A stretch of DNA of 25,495 nucleotides from a virus: the IMG/VR virus record IMGVR_UViG_3300020442_001390, positions 1 to 25,495 of that record; one strand, 5' to 3'. Positions 15,127-23,152 of this stretch are shown here, piece by piece (the stretch's first letter is position 1; every line of letters starts with the position of its first letter). Below the pieces are notes generated by a model, which was not told where the DNA came from, ran no database searches, and saw only the letters and a list, made by a program, of their open reading frames with translations. Made by a program: the position numbers and the translations under genes.

Positions 15127-16260
15127 ATGAAAGTTCTCTACATAGGACACTACAGAGAGTTTGGCGGCTGGGCAGAAGCCGCAAAAGGTTACATACTAGC
15201 CTTAGACGCTGCTGGCATAGATGTGGTGTGCAGAAATGTCACACTAACAAAAGATAGAGAAATATCCGGTAGACTAAAAGAGCTAGAGGATAAGGATACA
15301 GACGGTTGTGATGTTTGTATTCAACACGTACTACCTCATCATATATGTGGGTCTAATAAATTTAAAAAGAATATTGCTTTCTTGGCCACAGAGTCGGTTA
15401 GTATTAAGCATCTTCCTTGGTTTGAATATTTAAAGCAAGTTGATTCCCTTTGGGTTCCAAATGATACATCTAAAGAATTGTTAGAATCTGATAATCTAGG
15501 GATTCCCATCTCCGTTGTGCCTCATACTTTTGACACAGCAAAGTACAAGAAGAAGTACAGGGATCTAGGCATTCCACAGACAGAAGGCAATTTTACATTC
15601 TATTATATTGGTGATCTAAACGATAGAAAGAACCTAGAATGTATTATAACTTGCTTCCATAGCGAGTTTGACATCGCTGAAAATGCTCAACTAGTAATTA
15701 AAGTCAATAAGTTTGGCACGCCCCCAGAGCAATTACATGCCATAGTAGAGGATAAGATTCAAAAGGTCAAATCTAAACTACGGATGTACGGCGATCTTAC
15801 TAGGTACAAAAAAGACGTTATCATACCTAACGAGGTAGACAATGACGCTTTGTGTGCCATACACCAACAGCTAGACTGTTTTCTGTGTCCGTCGCATGGT
15901 GAGGCTTGGTCGATCCCTTCTTTTGATGCTATGGCATTTGGCAGCACACCTATTTGCAGCAACTTTGGTGGTCCTCCTCAGTTTATTACTGAAGACGATA
16001 GGACTGGATTCTGTGCAGATGGTGTTTTCACGACTTGCAAATGTAGTGATGCGGCGTTCCCAGATATGTTTACTGGGCGTGAATATTGGTTTACTCCGTG
16101 TGAAATGCAAATCAGAAAACAGATGAGAAAATATTTTGAAGCGTATAACGATAATCCAATTAAGTATGGCGTGGAAGCTAAGGCTGCTGGCCTAGCACAG
16201 GCTGAGAAATTCTCATATGAGGCGGTTGGACAACTAATGAAGGAGATCCTAAATGACTAA
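15127..16260 (+). CDS. GT-B glycosyltransferase (GT4-like)
   Basis: This 377-residue protein opens with strand KVLYIGHY and a GWAEAAKGYILAL helix as in acceptor-binding domains of GT4 enzymes. LWVPNDTSKELL and ISVVPHTFDT match the interdomain region. FYYIGDLNDRKNLECII is the usual start of the donor domain. The donor site is SHGEAWSIPSFDAMAFGSTP, where E259 is followed at +8 by D267 instead of the more common glutamate. A cysteine-containing stretch CKCSDAAF lies near residue 305. It probably transfers a hexose in the glycan pathway. ATG 15127 lies one base after the previous stop and the end overlaps the next gene by eight bases. Confidence 0.86.
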   Translation: MKVLYIGHYREFGGWAEAAKGYILALDAAGIDVVCRNVTLTKDREISGRLKELEDKDTDGCDVCIQHVLPHHICGSNKFKKNIAFLATESVSIKHLPWFEYLKQVDSLWVPNDTSKELLESDNLGIPISVVPHTFDTAKYKKKYRDLGIPQTEGNFTFYYIGDLNDRKNLECIITCFHSEFDIAENAQLVIKVNKFGTPPEQLHAIVEDKIQKVKSKLRMYGDLTRYKKDVIIPNEVDNDALCAIHQQLDCFLCPSHGEAWSIPSFDAMAFGSTPICSNFGGPPQFITEDDRTGFCADGVFTTCKCSDAAFPDMFTGREYWFTPCEMQIRKQMRKYFEAYNDNPIKYGVEAKAAGLAQAEKFSYEAVGQLMKEILND

Positions 16261-17260
16261 TCAAACTATGAGGATTTTAGATAAAGCCAACAGTTATACT
16301 CAAGATAGATATAATATTCTGACGTTTGATACTCACGAAAGATATCAATCTCAACTGTGCAAAACTGGAGATAACTATTTCAGTTTTAGATATGAGGGTT
16401 GTAAAAAGTGGGACACTTCGTATGCGCCGCTTCCCGACAACTATTATATCTTGCCAGAGTCGGCACTGATTAGTGGACTAGGAATAGATTTTATTTTAAG
16501 TCAAAGTAAGTTTGGTCAATTTCAGGTGGCCAAGCAAATTCAAAACGTGCTGCGGGTTCCTATTCTATCTTTAGAGCATACGCTTCCTATTCCCGGTTGG
16601 CCACAAGAACAACTGAATATGTTTAAGAGTATGCAGGGTGACGTTAATGTTTTCATCTCTGAGTATTCTACCAAAGAGTGGGGAATGGACTGTCCCTCTA
16701 CTGTCATTCATCATTCGGTTGATACAGAAACTTTCTGCCCAACGAACACTGAGAAAGATACTGACATCCTTAGTGTGGTCAACGAGTTTGCAAACAGAGA
16801 TTACTGCTGCAACTTTACTGGGTGGCAAAGAATTACAAGCTATTTTCGTGATGAAGTCGTAGACGTAGTGGGTAAGGACAGCGAACAAATCCCGAATGTC
16901 AAGGGCGGTACAGCCAACGGTCTAGAAGACCTAGTGTCTAGATATAATGGATGTAGAGTATTTTTAAACACATCTACAATTAGTCCTGTTCCAACATCCT
17001 TACTAGAGGCTATGGCGTGCGGGTGTGCTGTTGTTACTACTGCAACCTGTATGATACCAGAAATTATGGAGAACGGAGTCAATGGGTTCTGCTCCAATGA
17101 CGAGTCACAACTAGTAGCTTACACAAAAGAGTTACTGGCGGATGAGAACCTCAGACAGCAAATGGGGCAGGAAGCACGCAAGACTGTGCTAGAGAAGTTC
17201 TCTGAATCAAACTTTATTACAAATTGGAACAACACCTTTAACAAGGTACATGGAGTATAA
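16253..17260 (+). CDS. GT-B glycosyltransferase (GT4-like)
   Basis: This 335-residue protein follows AGGAG and overlaps the previous gene by eight bases. The first ~150 residues form a variable acceptor domain with VFISEYSTKEWGMD and a STVIHHSVDTETF segment. The donor domain contains CNFTGWQRITSYF, then NGLEDLVSRYNGCRVFLNTS and the site SPVPTSLLEAMACGCAVVTT, followed by PEIMENGVNGF, as in GT4. The first glutamate of the usual E-x7-E is replaced in ISPVPTSLLEA, leaving the second glutamate. The end (QMGQEARKTVLEKFS) is a standard C-terminal helix. It is likely active in the same pathway as the previous two enzymes. Confidence 0.84.
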   Translation: MTNQTMRILDKANSYTQDRYNILTFDTHERYQSQLCKTGDNYFSFRYEGCKKWDTSYAPLPDNYYILPESALISGLGIDFILSQSKFGQFQVAKQIQNVLRVPILSLEHTLPIPGWPQEQLNMFKSMQGDVNVFISEYSTKEWGMDCPSTVIHHSVDTETFCPTNTEKDTDILSVVNEFANRDYCCNFTGWQRITSYFRDEVVDVVGKDSEQIPNVKGGTANGLEDLVSRYNGCRVFLNTSTISPVPTSLLEAMACGCAVVTTATCMIPEIMENGVNGFCSNDESQLVAYTKELLADENLRQQMGQEARKTVLEKFSESNFITNWNNTFNKVHGV

Positions 17261-17262
17261 AT

Positions 17263-17682
17263 ATGAAGCTGCATATTGTAAGACCAAATCAAGAAGCAAT
17301 CGAAAACTTTACTAAAGCCGTAGCGTTTGAAAATAACATCAATCTAACTGAGGTTTCTGACAATGAGTGTGAACTTATTATGGCTAACGATATTGTTGAT
17401 ACTTTCACTATAGACAAGATTGGCGAGCTTGTGATGTCGTTAAGAAAAAAGATGCGTATGAATGGCAAGCTAGTACTCGGCGGCACCGACATCAGGCTTC
17501 TATGTAAAGCAATCGTCAATGACCAGATTAGTGAACAGGAAGGATCGAATATTATTAGCACGCTTTCATCAGCTTCTAATTTAACAGCATTAAAAGCTGC
17601 GGTAGAAAGTGTAGGCTTAATTGTTGAGGCCACACAAATTTCTGGTATTCACTATGAAGTTACGGCCAAGAGGAACGCATAA
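17263..17682 (+). CDS. Truncated methyltransferase-like protein
   Basis: This 139-residue protein follows GGAG. Residues 35-60 (ECELIMANDIVDTFT), the helix SLRKKMRMNGKLVLGGTD and the ending HYEVTAKRN read like the second half of a class I SAM-dependent methyltransferase (strand 4, the 'L+P-G-G' turn, strand 5 and strands 6/7). The N-terminal glycine-rich SAM-binding motif is missing, so it is either a non-catalytic relic or a partner of another protein. It is not a truncation caused by a stop, since start and stop are clean and coupled to neighbours. The call is a fold impression only. Confidence 0.65.
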   Translation: MKLHIVRPNQEAIENFTKAVAFENNINLTEVSDNECELIMANDIVDTFTIDKIGELVMSLRKKMRMNGKLVLGGTDIRLLCKAIVNDQISEQEGSNIISTLSSASNLTALKAAVESVGLIVEATQISGIHYEVTAKRNA

Positions 17683-18425
17683 TGAGCAACGAAGAGCAAG
17701 TAAACAAAATAAAAGAGAATATGTGCGAAACCTGCATTTTTCAGGTCGATGGTTCTTGCATGGATGGCGTCATAGACAGACTTGCAAAAGCTGAAAAACC
17801 AGTAGACTTCTGCATTTTGCATAGACCTAACGAGACAGATTTGAAAGGCAGGTCTGTACAGAAATATTTAGAAGTGTCTAAAAAGGCTTGTAGTAACAAA
17901 TACGGCATCATATTATTTGACGAATCAGACAACGATGATGATGTTGCGGCAACAATACAGTCAATCATTAACTGCAATTACGACAAAGGCAGAATGAAAG
18001 TTGTCATCTCTATTCAGGAGCAGACACTGCTGAACAGAGGGTCAAGTATGAGCGAATACCTTCAAAACTATTACAATTTAGCAACGAAGGGTATCTTGTG
18101 CGAACTAACATTTCACAGACCTAACATGCCTGTAGATGTGATGGAAACTGACGTTTTCCAGAAGATAGTTCAGTCTACACATTTTGTAAACTTAAATGCG
18201 GGTAGTGTTATAGATAGAGATATGTTTGAGTATATTGATAAGAAGCGTGAGGATATGGAAAAGATAATTGTGTGCAGAGATGAGAATGAAGACATCACCT
18301 GTATACCTAAGTCTGTAGCAAAGAACTTTTACCTAAATTATAATGATTATAGATTAATGAGTAAGGATCTCCAGAAGGAGGCCGCAGAAACAGGTACATA
18401 CTTTAAATATGAGAAACCAGAGTAG
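17682..18425 (+). CDS. Cysteine-cluster protein with GT-A-like domain
   Basis: This 247-residue protein starts on the previous stop with AGAGGAA upstream. Four cysteines near the N-terminus (C15-x2-C18-x7-C26-x17-C44) suggest a zinc or iron-sulfur site. From about residue 70 the sequence resembles the start of a GT-A domain: GIILFDESDNDDDVAATIQS then IINCNYDKGRMKVVISI, as in GT2 enzymes where the first strand, DE and the helix of 'SI' binding follow. The DxD metal site is not clear (VNLNAGSVID sits where it would be). The function is therefore uncertain and it could be a scaffold or inactive transferase. Location in the glycan cluster supports a sugar-related role. Confidence 0.65.
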   Translation: MSNEEQVNKIKENMCETCIFQVDGSCMDGVIDRLAKAEKPVDFCILHRPNETDLKGRSVQKYLEVSKKACSNKYGIILFDESDNDDDVAATIQSIINCNYDKGRMKVVISIQEQTLLNRGSSMSEYLQNYYNLATKGILCELTFHRPNMPVDVMETDVFQKIVQSTHFVNLNAGSVIDRDMFEYIDKKREDMEKIIVCRDENEDITCIPKSVAKNFYLNYNDYRLMSKDLQKEAAETGTYFKYEKPE

Positions 18426-19158
18426 ATATATTACAACGCCCAAGCACAGGGACGGTGACGGCAGTGATACTACTCAAGATTTTGTCACTGTTGTACTGTT
18501 CAGTGAGAATCATGGGTACAGAATGAAATCGTATGGTCCGGTTAGCCTTATAAAACTAGGCGACAAGACCATACTAGAAACACAAATAGAAGCTATCAAA
18601 GCATGTTTTCTGAATTTTGAAATCATAGTATGCTCTGGTTTTGAGACTCAGAAGACTGTAAACTTTATCAAAGACAAATTTCCAGAACTAAATATCCGTG
18701 TTGTTGAGAATCAAGTTCACTTTAACACTAATTGTTGTGAAAGTGCTAGACTGTGCCTAAATAATACGTTGAATGATAAGATATTATTCTGTAGCGGATT
18801 TAATTTAATACGGCCCTATCATCTCAAGAAATTAAATCTAGAATTTTCCTCTATACTAACTCAAGACGGCAACGAAGATTTATCTTTTGAAATAAATGCA
18901 ATATCTAATCGCGGTGTACTGGAGCAATTTTCTTTAGGCTTGAAACAGAACTTCTGGACTGAGATATTCTATCTGTCGGGGCCGCAAGTAATTAAATCAT
19001 TCTACAACATACTATCTAGCCCAGAATATAAGAACAGGTTTTTATTCGAGGCATTAAACGACGTTTCTAAAAAACATGAGATATCCAACGTGGCGGTAGA
19101 TATTCCCGTCAGAAAAGTAAACAACATTAAAACATTTAAAAGGATGGCAGAAATATGA
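18409..19158 (+). CDS. Degenerate sugar nucleotidyltransferase-like protein
   Basis: This 249-residue protein starts 17 bases inside the previous gene with a weak ribosome site. After a polar 25-residue leader it has the nucleotidyltransferase plan: VTVVLFSENHGYRMKSYGPV then SLIKLGDKTILETQIEAI, EIIVCSGF, and VVENQVHFNTNCCESARLCL. In active enzymes the loop is G-x-G-x-R with a P-K and the metal aspartate sits in 'GD' after the third strand. Here the loop is SENHGYR, the lysine is V, and the GD position is CSGFNLI. It thus lacks recognisable catalytic residues and may act as a pseudoenzyme, regulator or GT-A transferase with an unusual site. Active synthesis of a nucleotide sugar is doubtful. 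Confidence 0.7.
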   Translation: MRNQSRYITTPKHRDGDGSDTTQDFVTVVLFSENHGYRMKSYGPVSLIKLGDKTILETQIEAIKACFLNFEIIVCSGFETQKTVNFIKDKFPELNIRVVENQVHFNTNCCESARLCLNNTLNDKILFCSGFNLIRPYHLKKLNLEFSSILTQDGNEDLSFEINAISNRGVLEQFSLGLKQNFWTEIFYLSGPQVIKSFYNILSSPEYKNRFLFEALNDVSKKHEISNVAVDIPVRKVNNIKTFKRMAEI

Positions 19159-20036
19159 GGATTCTTTTACACAATTACACATCAATCATATCCACCGAAC
19201 CTATGTATCTAGCCAGATCTTTTGAGCTAACAGATCATCAAGTTCACTTGTGGAATAATCCCAATATGTCTGCATTTGATATGTTTGACAGCTTCAAGCC
19301 AGACCTGTTCATCTCACACTTTCAGTTTGTGAATGACGACTGCATGAAGTATTTGTCGCAAAATAAAAACATACAGCTAGTTCTAAACTGCACTGGTGCA
19401 ACTACAGAACAATTAAAGGTTATAGAATCTAATATACTAGAGAATAATATTAACTGCCCGTTCTTATTTACTAATGCTGGTGCGGTTCTGCCATATCCCA
19501 AAACAGAAAAGATCAAGATGGAATCTATCTTGCCGGGGCTAGATGTTTTCTTGCCGCCAGAAGTTCTGCCTGAGTATAAACTAGATCTTGGTGTTGTTGC
19601 ATTAGAACCTAACGAGACTATTGATAAAGTTGTAAAGGACAAAGATACCTATCATGTAATGAAGCTGACTAATAGTAATGAAAGAGACAAGCATTTTGAT
19701 ATGCCTGTCAATATTCTAAACTTACGATCACTTTATTCTAAGTACAAGGAAGTTACATTTGCTACGCCGATGAGTATCATATTCAGTCAACTGTTTTACG
19801 AAGCAACATTTTATGCTGATAAGCTCAGTTTTAGATTGCAAGAAGATGAACAGCCGCTATTTGACAAGTTCTTGACCCAAGTGTTCAAAGAGCAGCAGAC
19901 TGAAGATATTGCTGGAGCATTAAAGTCACAGATAAAGTCAAATCATACATGCATCAGCAGAACTGCACGCTTATGCAAGTTTTTGAAAGACTCTGACACC
20001 AAATTAAAACTAGAAAAAATGCGAGGCACTCTATGA
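19155..20036 (+). CDS. Putative GT-B-like glycosyltransferase of unknown family
   Basis: This 293-residue protein starts in an ATGA overlap. The N-terminal part, RILLHNYTSIISTEPMYLAR followed by DHQVHLWN and FKPDLFISHFQF, is a Rossmann-like acceptor domain resembling spore-maturation CgeB-type and other GT-B proteins. Residues 75-140 contain QLVLNCTGATTE and CPFLFTNAGAVLPYP. There is no E-x7-E donor motif, although RLYSKY-like and MSIIFSQLFYEATFYADKL segments suggest a compact second domain. It overlaps the next gene by four bases. It might transfer a sugar or serve as a partner. The identity is only a fold impression. Confidence 0.6.
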   Translation: MRILLHNYTSIISTEPMYLARSFELTDHQVHLWNNPNMSAFDMFDSFKPDLFISHFQFVNDDCMKYLSQNKNIQLVLNCTGATTEQLKVIESNILENNINCPFLFTNAGAVLPYPKTEKIKMESILPGLDVFLPPEVLPEYKLDLGVVALEPNETIDKVVKDKDTYHVMKLTNSNERDKHFDMPVNILNLRSLYSKYKEVTFATPMSIIFSQLFYEATFYADKLSFRLQEDEQPLFDKFLTQVFKEQQTEDIAGALKSQIKSNHTCISRTARLCKFLKDSDTKLKLEKMRGTL

Positions 20037-20740
20037 GGTTCTTGGTTCAGTTCCCCACGCTAGCTAGACCAGAAAAGTTCTTGTCCGTATTAGATAAATA
20101 CGTAATGACAAGTAGCGTCTGGAATAGTATATTCTTTAATATAAACTGCGACATAGATGACGAAACTATGAATGATGCATATATTAGAGAACGCATCAAA
20201 TATATTCTTAATAAACGCCACGAGGTGGACGGTGTAATAAACTACGACAAGGATACCGATAAAATTAGTGCAATCAATGCTAATATCAATCAAAGTTTTG
20301 ATGTTATTATTTGTGCGTCAGATGATATGGTTCCTAAAGTATATAGTTGGGATCAGAAAATTGCAACCGCTATGCAGGAGCACTTTCCAGACCTAGATGG
20401 CTGTGTGCATTTTAACGATGGAAATACCAACGGAGACCTTATTACCTTTTCTATTCTTGGTAGGAAATTATATGACTACTTTGGGTATATATATCATCCA
20501 GATTACAAGAGCTTATATTGTGACGACGAGTTCACTCAGGTAGTCCGTGCTATGGGTAAAGAAAAGTACATAGACGAAGTGTTGATTAGTCACGAACATT
20601 ATAGCGTTGAAGGAACTGAGAATCATGGCGATGTTGACTATGCAGCTAGGAAAACCCTACACTACTCAGGTAGAGATCAAATCGTATTTAACAAAAGAAA
20701 AGAGCTAGGATTTCCCAAACACAGGATTACAGCAGACTGA
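20033..20740 (+). CDS. GT-A glycosyltransferase, GT2-like
   Basis: This 235-residue protein begins FLVQFPTLARPEKF then LSVLDKY, the first strand and helix of a GT-A domain in a phage/bacterial transferase group that has 'P-T-R-x-R-P' there. The metal site appears as ICASDDMVPK with D97-D98. LYCDDEFT near residue 163 probably supplies the second acidic cluster. The protein lacks a membrane anchor and so acts in the cytoplasm on a soluble or membrane-linked acceptor. Four-base overlaps on the left and a one-base overlap on the right (TGATG) indicate tight co-expression. Confidence 0.78.
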   Translation: MRFLVQFPTLARPEKFLSVLDKYVMTSSVWNSIFFNINCDIDDETMNDAYIRERIKYILNKRHEVDGVINYDKDTDKISAINANINQSFDVIICASDDMVPKVYSWDQKIATAMQEHFPDLDGCVHFNDGNTNGDLITFSILGRKLYDYFGYIYHPDYKSLYCDDEFTQVVRAMGKEKYIDEVLISHEHYSVEGTENHGDVDYAARKTLHYSGRDQIVFNKRKELGFPKHRITAD

Positions 20741-21363
20741 TGGATCATCACGACTTAAAAAATATGAGAACCCTAGACAGGCTAAACTGCGTACAGCCGC
20801 ATGATGTGGTTGTGGATGTGGGTGCGTGCGACGGTACTTACATCAGATACTTTGGAAAGAAGCTACTAGGAACAGGTAAAATATATTGCGTAGAACTGAG
20901 CAAATCTAATTACTCTCATTTGGTTAGAACATTTTTCGGACAGCCAAATATTCTAGGAGTCAACGCTGCCATCTCAGACGAAAACGGCACACTACAATTC
21001 TACAAAGGTGATACTCCAGAGCAGTTCAATATTGTCGGACATGACACTTCTCATAACAAGCAAGAAGTTGCGGGTGTGGTCCCGTGTGTAAGGCTCGACA
21101 CTCTACTTGCAGATGAGCCAAAAATTAAGATTGTAAAGATAGATGTTGAGGGTGCAGAAGCGAAGGTACTAAAGGGAATGAAAGGTATCGTCAGCAACGT
21201 AGAGTGTATCCTGCTAGAAAATCATTTTGATGAAGATTGGCCAGAAATTAGAAAGATTTTGATTGAAGATTACGGCTTTACGTGCTATAATATGGAAACA
21301 GATGAAAAACTAGATATGGAAAGCCCTAGACCATATCAATGCTTATGCCAGAGGAAAATATGA
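20740..21363 (+). CDS. FkbM-family methyltransferase
   Basis: This 207-residue protein carries the SAM motif VVDVGACDGTY at 24-34, the acidic end of strand 2 in YCVELSKSN, and the FkbM signature KIVKIDVEGAEAKVLKGM near residues 125-145. FkbM enzymes methylate hydroxyls of sugars or other small groups, so here it probably O-methylates a sugar of the glycan made by its neighbours. The ending (YQCLCQRKI) is the last beta strand. The length is standard. It begins on the previous stop (TGATG) and ends with an ATGA overlap into a GT8-like gene. Confidence 0.9.
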   Translation: MDHHDLKNMRTLDRLNCVQPHDVVVDVGACDGTYIRYFGKKLLGTGKIYCVELSKSNYSHLVRTFFGQPNILGVNAAISDENGTLQFYKGDTPEQFNIVGHDTSHNKQEVAGVVPCVRLDTLLADEPKIKIVKIDVEGAEAKVLKGMKGIVSNVECILLENHFDEDWPEIRKILIEDYGFTCYNMETDEKLDMESPRPYQCLCQRKI

Positions 21364-22256
21364 AACATTTATGCGTAGTCTCGGACTACAATTTTTTACC
21401 AAAAGGACTGACACTATATGAGTCACTTCTGGAAAACAGCAAAGACTTCGTTCTGCACTATTTGTGCTTTGATGAAAAAGCCTATAAAAAACTACTGCCG
21501 TATGCCTGCGAAACTCTCAAGGTATATCACGATGTAGATTTCTTGGAAAAAGACGAGGTTCTAAAAAATCTTAAAGAATCTGACCGCAAATACTACTCAT
21601 ATGCTCTAGCATCTTATTTTTCTTATCGCCTAATGGAGATGCTAGATGAGCCGATAACTTATATCGACGCAGATATCTATTTCCATCAAGATATTGACAA
21701 TGTAATCAGTCAAACATCAACTAAGTCGGTAGGACTGTTTAGACATCGCCAGTACACCATGCAATTCCCTAATGGGAACGGATGGTTCAATGTTGGCGTT
21801 GTGTATTTTAAGAACGATTCGTATGGCAACTTTGCCTTAAACTGGTGGTCGGATGTTGTGCTGAATAGAAAATATCCAGACTTGGCAACCTGCGGAGACC
21901 AGAGATACTTAGATGCATTTGCATACTCTAATCTCGGCGTGATAGATAGTAGTAGAGTATTTGTAGACGGGAACATAGGACATGGAGCACCGTGGCAGTG
22001 GCAGCTTTATTACTATGATACATATGCAGAAGATGGATGTATTACTTGGCAAGGTCAAAAGCAGAAACTAGTCTTCAGTCATTTTTCACAATTTGAGTAT
22101 GACATCGCAAGCAACTCATATACACCCTCTACAATGCACCACTGCTTTACTCCTACGGAATTATATCAGTCCGGCGGACTCAAAAAGATATATGACGACT
22201 ACTTTGAAGAAATAAAAAAGACACATACTAAATATGAGTTTGAGGAGAACCTATGA
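21360..22256 (+). CDS. GT-A glycosyltransferase, GT8-like
   Basis: ATG 21360 follows GAGGAAA and overlaps the previous stop, giving 298 residues; an earlier in-frame TTG at 21339 is less likely. The N-terminus HLCVVSDYNFLPKGLTLYES then LLENSKDFVLHYLCFDE is the standard opening of GT8-like transferases. The metal-binding DxD is YIDADIYF (D103, D105). WFNVGVVYFKND near residue 145 corresponds to the conserved 'N-x-G' acceptor/donor loop. DQRYLDAF and SHFSQF fall where the C-terminal H of the family coordinates metal. It likely uses UDP-glucose or UDP-galactose, but donor specificity cannot be read directly. Confidence 0.85.
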   Translation: MKHLCVVSDYNFLPKGLTLYESLLENSKDFVLHYLCFDEKAYKKLLPYACETLKVYHDVDFLEKDEVLKNLKESDRKYYSYALASYFSYRLMEMLDEPITYIDADIYFHQDIDNVISQTSTKSVGLFRHRQYTMQFPNGNGWFNVGVVYFKNDSYGNFALNWWSDVVLNRKYPDLATCGDQRYLDAFAYSNLGVIDSSRVFVDGNIGHGAPWQWQLYYYDTYAEDGCITWQGQKQKLVFSHFSQFEYDIASNSYTPSTMHHCFTPTELYQSGGLKKIYDDYFEEIKKTHTKYEFEENL

Positions 22257-23152
22257 TTTTTTTAGTCACTGGTGGTAGAGGTTTTATAGGTAGCCACTTC
22301 GTAGAAAAGGTTCTTGACTTAGGTCACGAAGTGATTGATATAGACAAGATGACCTATGCTTCCAATCAGAAACTGCCGTGGGACGATAGTCCACGCTACA
22401 CACACATCAAGGCTGACATTGGTGAAATAACACACATTCCCGTTTGCGATATTTTGGTCAACTTTGCGGCAGAATCACACGTAGACAACTCGATAGAAGC
22501 ACCCAAAGTATTTCTAAAATCCAATGTAGAGGGCGTATTTAACCTTCTAAACCTACTTAGAGCTAAGGTGTATCAGAAGCCTAAGTTTATTCATATAAGC
22601 ACAGACGAGGTGTACGGCGACGTAAACGTACAAGAAGAAGACAAAACAGAAGAAAGTATTTTAAATCCAAGCAATCCATACTCAGCTACAAAAGCTGCGG
22701 CAGAAATGCTAATCTTTGCATACGCTAGGACATTTGGTATAAATTACCAGATTGTACGAAGCACAAATAATTATGGGCCAAGGCAATACCCAGAGAAGCT
22801 CATTCCTAAAATCCTACACAGCCTAGATACGAACCAGAAGATTCCGATTCACGGAGACGGCAGTTATGTCAGAGATTGGCTGTATGTAAAAGACAATGCA
22901 GACGCAATATACAACATCTGCTTCTCAGAAAAGCAAGACCAGATATGGAATGTATCAGCCTACAACTATCTAGAAAACCTACAGGTTGTGGAAAAGGTGT
23001 GCGGCTGGAAAGGCATTATGGATTGGCGGTGCAATGTGGAATTTATAGAAAACAGAATGGGTCAAGACTACAGATATTCCATCAATTCGACAAAGTTGAG
23101 GTCTGAGTTTGGCTGGGAACCCCAAAAGAAGGAGTTGTATAGCTTTGTCTGA
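22253..23152 (+). CDS. rfbB: dTDP-glucose 4,6-dehydratase-like SDR enzyme
   Basis: This 299-residue extended SDR protein probably converts dTDP-glucose (or a similar NDP-sugar) to the 4-keto-6-deoxy sugar using NAD. The NAD motif is TGGRGFIG (G7, G10, G13). DIDKMTYASN matches the RmlB acidic residue after strand 2 and the family 'D-K-L-T-Y-A-G-N' stretch. The catalytic site is ISTDEVYGD (T117, D118, E119) and Y143-x3-K147. RSTNNYGPRQYPEKLIP then KI and GDGSYVRDWLYV are RmlB-type substrate motifs. It is about 50 residues shorter than cellular RmlB. GAGGAGA precedes the start, which overlaps the previous stop. No rmlA, rmlC or rmlD gene is in the window. Confidence 0.92.
   Translation: MIFLVTGGRGFIGSHFVEKVLDLGHEVIDIDKMTYASNQKLPWDDSPRYTHIKADIGEITHIPVCDILVNFAAESHVDNSIEAPKVFLKSNVEGVFNLLNLLRAKVYQKPKFIHISTDEVYGDVNVQEEDKTEESILNPSNPYSATKAAAEMLIFAYARTFGINYQIVRSTNNYGPRQYPEKLIPKILHSLDTNQKIPIHGDGSYVRDWLYVKDNADAIYNICFSEKQDQIWNVSAYNYLENLQVVEKVCGWKGIMDWRCNVEFIENRMGQDYRYSINSTKLRSEFGWEPQKKELYSFV
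23127..23134 (+). promoter_or_regulatory. Ribosome binding site selecting a TTG start at 23145
   Basis: AGAAGGAG inside the dehydratase coding region lies ten bases before TTG 23145, which begins the next frame eight bases before the dehydratase stop. An earlier TTG (23109) has no such site. Confidence 0.5.

Noticed and set aside
15759-16126. Overlapping frames on both strands within the second glycosyltransferase
   Set aside because: They are shadows of the conserved GT-B donor site coding region and encode no recognisable domain.
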